Shown here: one piece after another, positions 7,002 through 8,572 of the stretch
Layout of the letters: every line of letters starts with the position of its first letter
Position numbering within the stretch: the first letter of the stretch is position 1
Source: CBFDBT01 sp965603115
GTDB lineage: Bacteria > Pseudomonadota > Alphaproteobacteria > Sphingomonadales > Kordiimonadaceae
Direction: 5' to 3'
Assembly: GCA_965603115.1 (NCBI GenBank)
Contig: CBFDBT010000116.1
Span: 1 to 8,572, forward strand
DNA: 8,572 bases
Made by a program: the position numbers and the translations under genes
Notes under the pieces: generated by a model
What the model saw: only the letters and a program-made list of their open reading frames with translations
Databases searched by the model: none
Told to the model about the DNA's origin: nothing

Positions 7002-7160
7002 TTAGCAGGTATATGACAATGACTGCACGATTGGGGGTCGAGTATTTAAATTCACCATCGTATACCTGCTGCTATTATAATTACAATTAGCGTGCCAGTT
7101 TTTGAGTCGCCCAAAAATTGCAGAATTCTGGGATTTTCTAAAATCAAACTCGTGAGCCAT
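7002..7160 (-). CDS. possible 52-residue protein, unrecognised
   Basis: A short frame begins MAHEFDFRKSQNS and ends SLSYTC, stopping 12 nt before the minus-strand terminator arms at 6990. It starts 11 nt downstream of the last TTGCAAATTGCAA repeat. That repeat–ORF–terminator order is what a small gene would look like. Against it, no ribosome site precedes the ATG, composition is not clearly protein-like, no family is recognised, and the 3' part also forms an inverted repeat. The frame can be extended to an ATG at 7217 only by reading through the repeats. A non-coding transcript is at least as likely. Confidence 0.15.
   Translation of the reverse strand: MAHEFDFRKSQNSAIFGRLKNWHANCNYNSSRYTMVNLNTRPPIVQSLSYTC
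7004..7070. repeat. 10-bp inverted repeat around a 47-nt interior
   Basis: AGCAGGTATA (7004-7013) and TATACCTGCT (7061-7070) are perfect inverted arms. The interior can pair further on the minus strand (CGAT with ATCG, GG with CC), giving a cloverleaf-sized structured RNA. It lacks tRNA features: there is no TTCGA T-loop and no consistent anticodon arm. Placed just before the minus-strand T7 terminator, it may be part of a small structured RNA of unknown class. Confidence 0.45.
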
Positions 7161-7170
7161 AACTGAACTG

Positions 7171-7224
7171 TTGCAAATTGCAATCAATATGTGTTGCAAA
7201 TTGCAATAAAATTGCAAATTGCAA
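7171..7224. repeat. three perfect TTGCAAATTGCAA repeats (operator-like)
   Basis: Identical 13-bp copies lie at 7171-7183, 7194-7206 and 7212-7224, with start-to-start distances of 23 and 18 bp. Each copy is two palindromic TTGCAA units one base apart. Repeated small palindromes of this kind are typical transcription-factor sites. TTTGCAAA-type sites are known for short-chain fatty acyl-CoA regulators (PccR/RamB type), but that link is only a resemblance. The cluster lies between convergent genes, not in front of an obvious gene. Confidence 0.7.
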
Positions 7225-7234
7225 CAGGTTGCTT

Positions 7235-7765
7235 TTATAAGTTATATCTGAGCCAGCCTATAATATATAAAAGCAGCCAGATGAGGCCAAAAGCTGCGGC
7301 ACTACCGAAGACAGCAAGTAGCATTTGGTTTTCTTTGCGACTGCCTTCTGCGCGCCACCCATTACCACACGCCATGCAACGATGATATGGTCCTTCAATA
7401 TCAGGTTTGTTGAAACCCATGAACCAAGGAAGAAACCATTTGTATTGTAAAATTCGACTGCTTCCACAAGCAGGGCATTCTTCAAGCTCAAGAAGGTAAT
7501 GGGGTTGTTGGCCTGTAATTGGTTTTACATTTTCTATGAGTAGCTTTGCGCGTTTTTCATCTTCAACACGCACCTTTACTGGCAAGGTCATGGTGGATGT
7601 TAAAGAGGGTATGACGGAGCTGACATGTTCATTATCTATTATGGTGGGGATGTCGTGCTGCTCCAATAGTCCGCGCAAGACTTGAGCCTCAGTCATTTCA
7701 TGACAGGTGCGTATAGTTACCAAAGAATTAGAAGGTGATTTCGGGTCGGAGTCTGGATGTGTCAC
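7235..7765 (-). CDS. DUF2007-domain protein with zinc ribbon and C-terminal membrane helix
   Basis: The 176-residue protein has three parts. Residues about 15-80 (VTIRTCHEMTEAQVLRGLLE, IIDNEH, PVKVRVEDEKRAKLLI) match the DUF2007 putative signal-transducing fold, a small beta-alpha-beta domain. Residues 97-133 hold CPAC and CMAC pairs (C97, C100, C130, C133), a probable zinc-binding ribbon. Residues 148-170 form one hydrophobic helix that should anchor the C-terminus in the inner membrane. The start is GTG at 7763-7765: an in-frame TGA lies four codons upstream, and the next ATG (residue 24) would cut into the domain. The ribosome site is weak. Role unknown; DUF2007 proteins have been suggested to bind ligands or partners, but nothing here specifies one. 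The gene stands alone between two intergenic regions. Confidence 0.82.
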   Translation of the reverse strand: MTHPDSDPKSPSNSLVTIRTCHEMTEAQVLRGLLEQHDIPTIIDNEHVSSVIPSLTSTMTLPVKVRVEDEKRAKLLIENVKPITGQQPHYLLELEECPACGSSRILQYKWFLPWFMGFNKPDIEGPYHRCMACGNGWRAEGSRKENQMLLAVFGSAAAFGLIWLLLYIIGWLRYNL

Positions 7766-7788
7766 GCAATAATCTCATTCATTAATTT

Positions 7789-7817
7789 CATTTCATGGCA
7801 TTTTCTCATGAAATGCC
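7789..7817. repeat. overlapping alternative hairpins upstream of the DUF2007 gene
   Basis: CATTTCATG (7789-7797) and CATGAAATG (7807-7815) form a perfect 9-bp inverted repeat with a 9-nt loop. The same bases can pair differently, as GGCATTT (7797-7803) with AAATGCC (7811-7817). The two folds exclude each other. The site is 24-52 nt upstream of the GTG start, in the expected 5' leader or operator zone. No T-tract follows on either strand, so it is not a terminator. Confidence 0.4.
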
Positions 7818-7930
7818 GACAGGTGATAGCATAGTTTTCGATAAAGTGATTGTTTAATGCGATGGATCGTAATGAATTAGTAACGCTATTCTGTTATACA
7901 ATTAGGTGAGCAGCATGATTTGGTGAGAAT

Positions 7931-7959
7931 TTGACCCCTTGCTTTTCACGCTTTTTAAA
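7931..7959 (+). promoter_or_regulatory. candidate promoter for a small plus-strand RNA
   Basis: TTGACC (7931-7936), a 17-bp spacer, and TTTAAA (7954-7959) give a predicted start near 7966. No plus-strand protein gene follows; the hairpin with T-rich tail at 7998-8035 does. The -10 match is modest. Confidence 0.3.
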
Positions 7960-7965
7960 GTGGTT

Positions 7966-8036
7966 GCTCTTTCTTACATAACCTAGACTACGTTTCCTCC
8001 GGGCCTCAGATTTATCTGAGACCCGGATTCCTTTTC
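7966..8036 (+). ncRNA. candidate small RNA of about 70 nt
   Basis: It is bounded by the candidate promoter at 7931-7959 and the strong hairpin at 7998-8027 with the CCTTTTC tail. The predicted unpaired leader ends in TTTCCTCC just before and into the stem, a pyrimidine stretch complementary to ribosome-binding sites. Several alphaproteobacterial sRNAs carry CU-rich motifs of that type. No Rfam family is recognised, and the hairpin may instead belong only to the 3' end of the minus-strand MAPEG gene. Confidence 0.25.
7998..8035. terminator. long hairpin downstream of the MAPEG gene
   Basis: TCCGGG-C-CTCAGA (7998-8010) pairs with TCTGAG-A-CCCGGA (8015-8027) around TTTA, 12 pairs plus one A·C mismatch on the plus strand. 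On the minus strand that position becomes a G·U pair, making a 13-bp stem about 20 nt after the MAPEG stop, but no U-tract follows in that direction. On the plus strand the tail TTCCTTTT makes a weak intrinsic terminator. It probably defines the MAPEG mRNA 3' end, and may serve a plus-strand transcript too. Confidence 0.6.
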
Positions 8037-8048
8037 AGAAATGATAAA

Positions 8049-8477
8049 TCAGGCAATATACGCAAGTGTAATGCGAGCATACATGGCGATAAGTACAAAT
8101 GAACTGAGCATGTAAACTATAAAGCGATGTACAACGCGATTGTAGGTGCTTTGAATAATGCTGTGTAGAGCGCGCAGAAAAACATAAGCCCAAGCCATGT
8201 TGATGATCACCATATCATTGTAACCCGTTAAGTGCACAACAAAGCACATAACAAAAAATAACATGGGCGCTTCAAATAAATTCACAAAATTATCCGCAGG
8301 AAAATGCGTGCTGAGCGGCATTGTTCCAGCAACCTTTGGGTCTTTACGTTGCAGGCTTTCAGGGTCTACTTTTGCGTTGGACATCGCCGGCATGCGCTTG
8401 GCATAAAGCCAGAGCAGCATAACGAGAGTAAGCCCGACTTGCGCGAGCACTGGCCCTATAATTGGTGATGGTGTCAT
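8049..8477 (-). CDS. MAPEG-family integral membrane protein
   Basis: The 142-residue protein has four predicted membrane helices at about 8-26, 64-84, 88-107 and 119-139. This is the layout of MAPEG proteins (membrane-associated eicosanoid/glutathione metabolism), which are small trimeric inner-membrane proteins. Family motifs include NLFEAP (66-71) at the start of helix 2 and the R102/H105 – N113 – R118 pattern in LRALHSIIQSTYNRVVHR. The ATG at 8475-8477 has a strong GGGGAG site (8485-8490) 7 nt upstream. Some bacterial members are glutathione transferases; whether this one binds glutathione cannot be told by eye. It starts 33 nt after the stop of the next upstream gene on the same strand, so the two are probably co-transcribed. 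Confidence 0.88.
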   Translation of the reverse strand: MTPSPIIGPVLAQVGLTLVMLLWLYAKRMPAMSNAKVDPESLQRKDPKVAGTMPLSTHFPADNFVNLFEAPMLFFVMCFVVHLTGYNDMVIINMAWAYVFLRALHSIIQSTYNRVVHRFIVYMLSSFVLIAMYARITLAYIA

Positions 8478-8510
8478 ATCTTTTCTCCCCTTTGGTTGTT
8501 TAGTTGTTGG

Positions 8511-8572
8511 TTATTCTATTTCAAAATCAAAATATCGTTCAGGGTAGGGCTCATCTTTTAAGGTGAAGTGCC
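8511..8572 (-). CDS. C-terminal end of an unidentified protein (rest outside window)
   Basis: On the minus strand an open frame enters at the window edge and ends at TAA (8511-8513), giving 19 residues, HFTLKDEPYPERYFDFEIE. The acidic, aromatic tail and the 33-nt distance to the strong MAPEG ribosome site make a real gene end plausible. The family cannot be recognised from this fragment. Confidence 0.5.
   Translation of the reverse strand, partial: HFTLKDEPYPERYFDFEIE

Noticed and set aside
7004..7070. A tRNA gene, from the long inverted repeat of about tRNA size
   Set aside because: There is no TTCGA-type T-loop, no D-arm consensus and no sensible anticodon stem on either strand.
7171..7224. 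A CRISPR array
   Set aside because: The repeats are only 13 bp with 5- and 10-bp spacers, and no cas gene is near.
7191..7385. A plus-strand frame starting in the TTGCAA repeats, with a TTGCAA-N17-TTATAA promoter-like match at 7212-7240
   Set aside because: It is antisense to the well-supported membrane-helix end of the DUF2007 gene, and the -35 match is simply the repeat itself.

Overview
This window looks like a core chromosomal segment of a moderate-GC alphaproteobacterium. The evidence is the linkage ZapA – 6S RNA – 5-formyltetrahydrofolate cyclo-ligase – YmdB-type phosphoesterase, a tkt-gap-pgk carbon-metabolism block, and the sequence character of the proteins. The genus cannot be fixed from the sequence alone. 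I see no mobile element, prophage, CRISPR array, tRNA or rRNA.

Layout. Positions 1-4157 (minus strand) hold an apparent operon transcribed tkt -> gap -> pgk: transketolase, glyceraldehyde-3-phosphate dehydrogenase and phosphoglycerate kinase. pgk runs off the left edge of the window. A hairpin with a U-rich tail lies between gap and pgk and could lower pgk expression. Positions 4158-4422 form a divergent promoter region. The plus strand then carries a coiled-coil gene (4423-4983) split by one in-frame TAG, zapA overlapping its end by 8 nt, a 6S RNA with its own promoter, fau (5-FCL), and ymdB translated right after fau. A bidirectional terminator-like hairpin closes this side.

Positions 6939-7234 lie between convergent genes but are not featureless. 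They hold three perfect copies of TTGCAAATTGCAA, a long inverted repeat, and a minus-strand T7 terminator. Together these suggest a small, unrecognised minus-strand transcription unit. Positions 7235-8572 (minus) carry a three-part membrane protein (DUF2007-like domain, zinc ribbon, C-terminal membrane helix), a gap of about 280 bp with hairpins and a possible plus-strand sRNA, a MAPEG-family membrane protein, and the last codons of an unidentified gene.

Functionally, the left block serves the Calvin/pentose-phosphate and glycolytic carbon interconversions. The middle block mixes division-ring assembly (ZapA), growth-phase control of RNA polymerase (6S RNA), folate salvage and phosphodiesterase functions, a grouping conserved in many proteobacteria. 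No obvious new multi-gene system is visible. The best leads are the amber-interrupted coiled-coil gene and the operator-like repeats at 7171-7224 with their downstream minus-strand unit.
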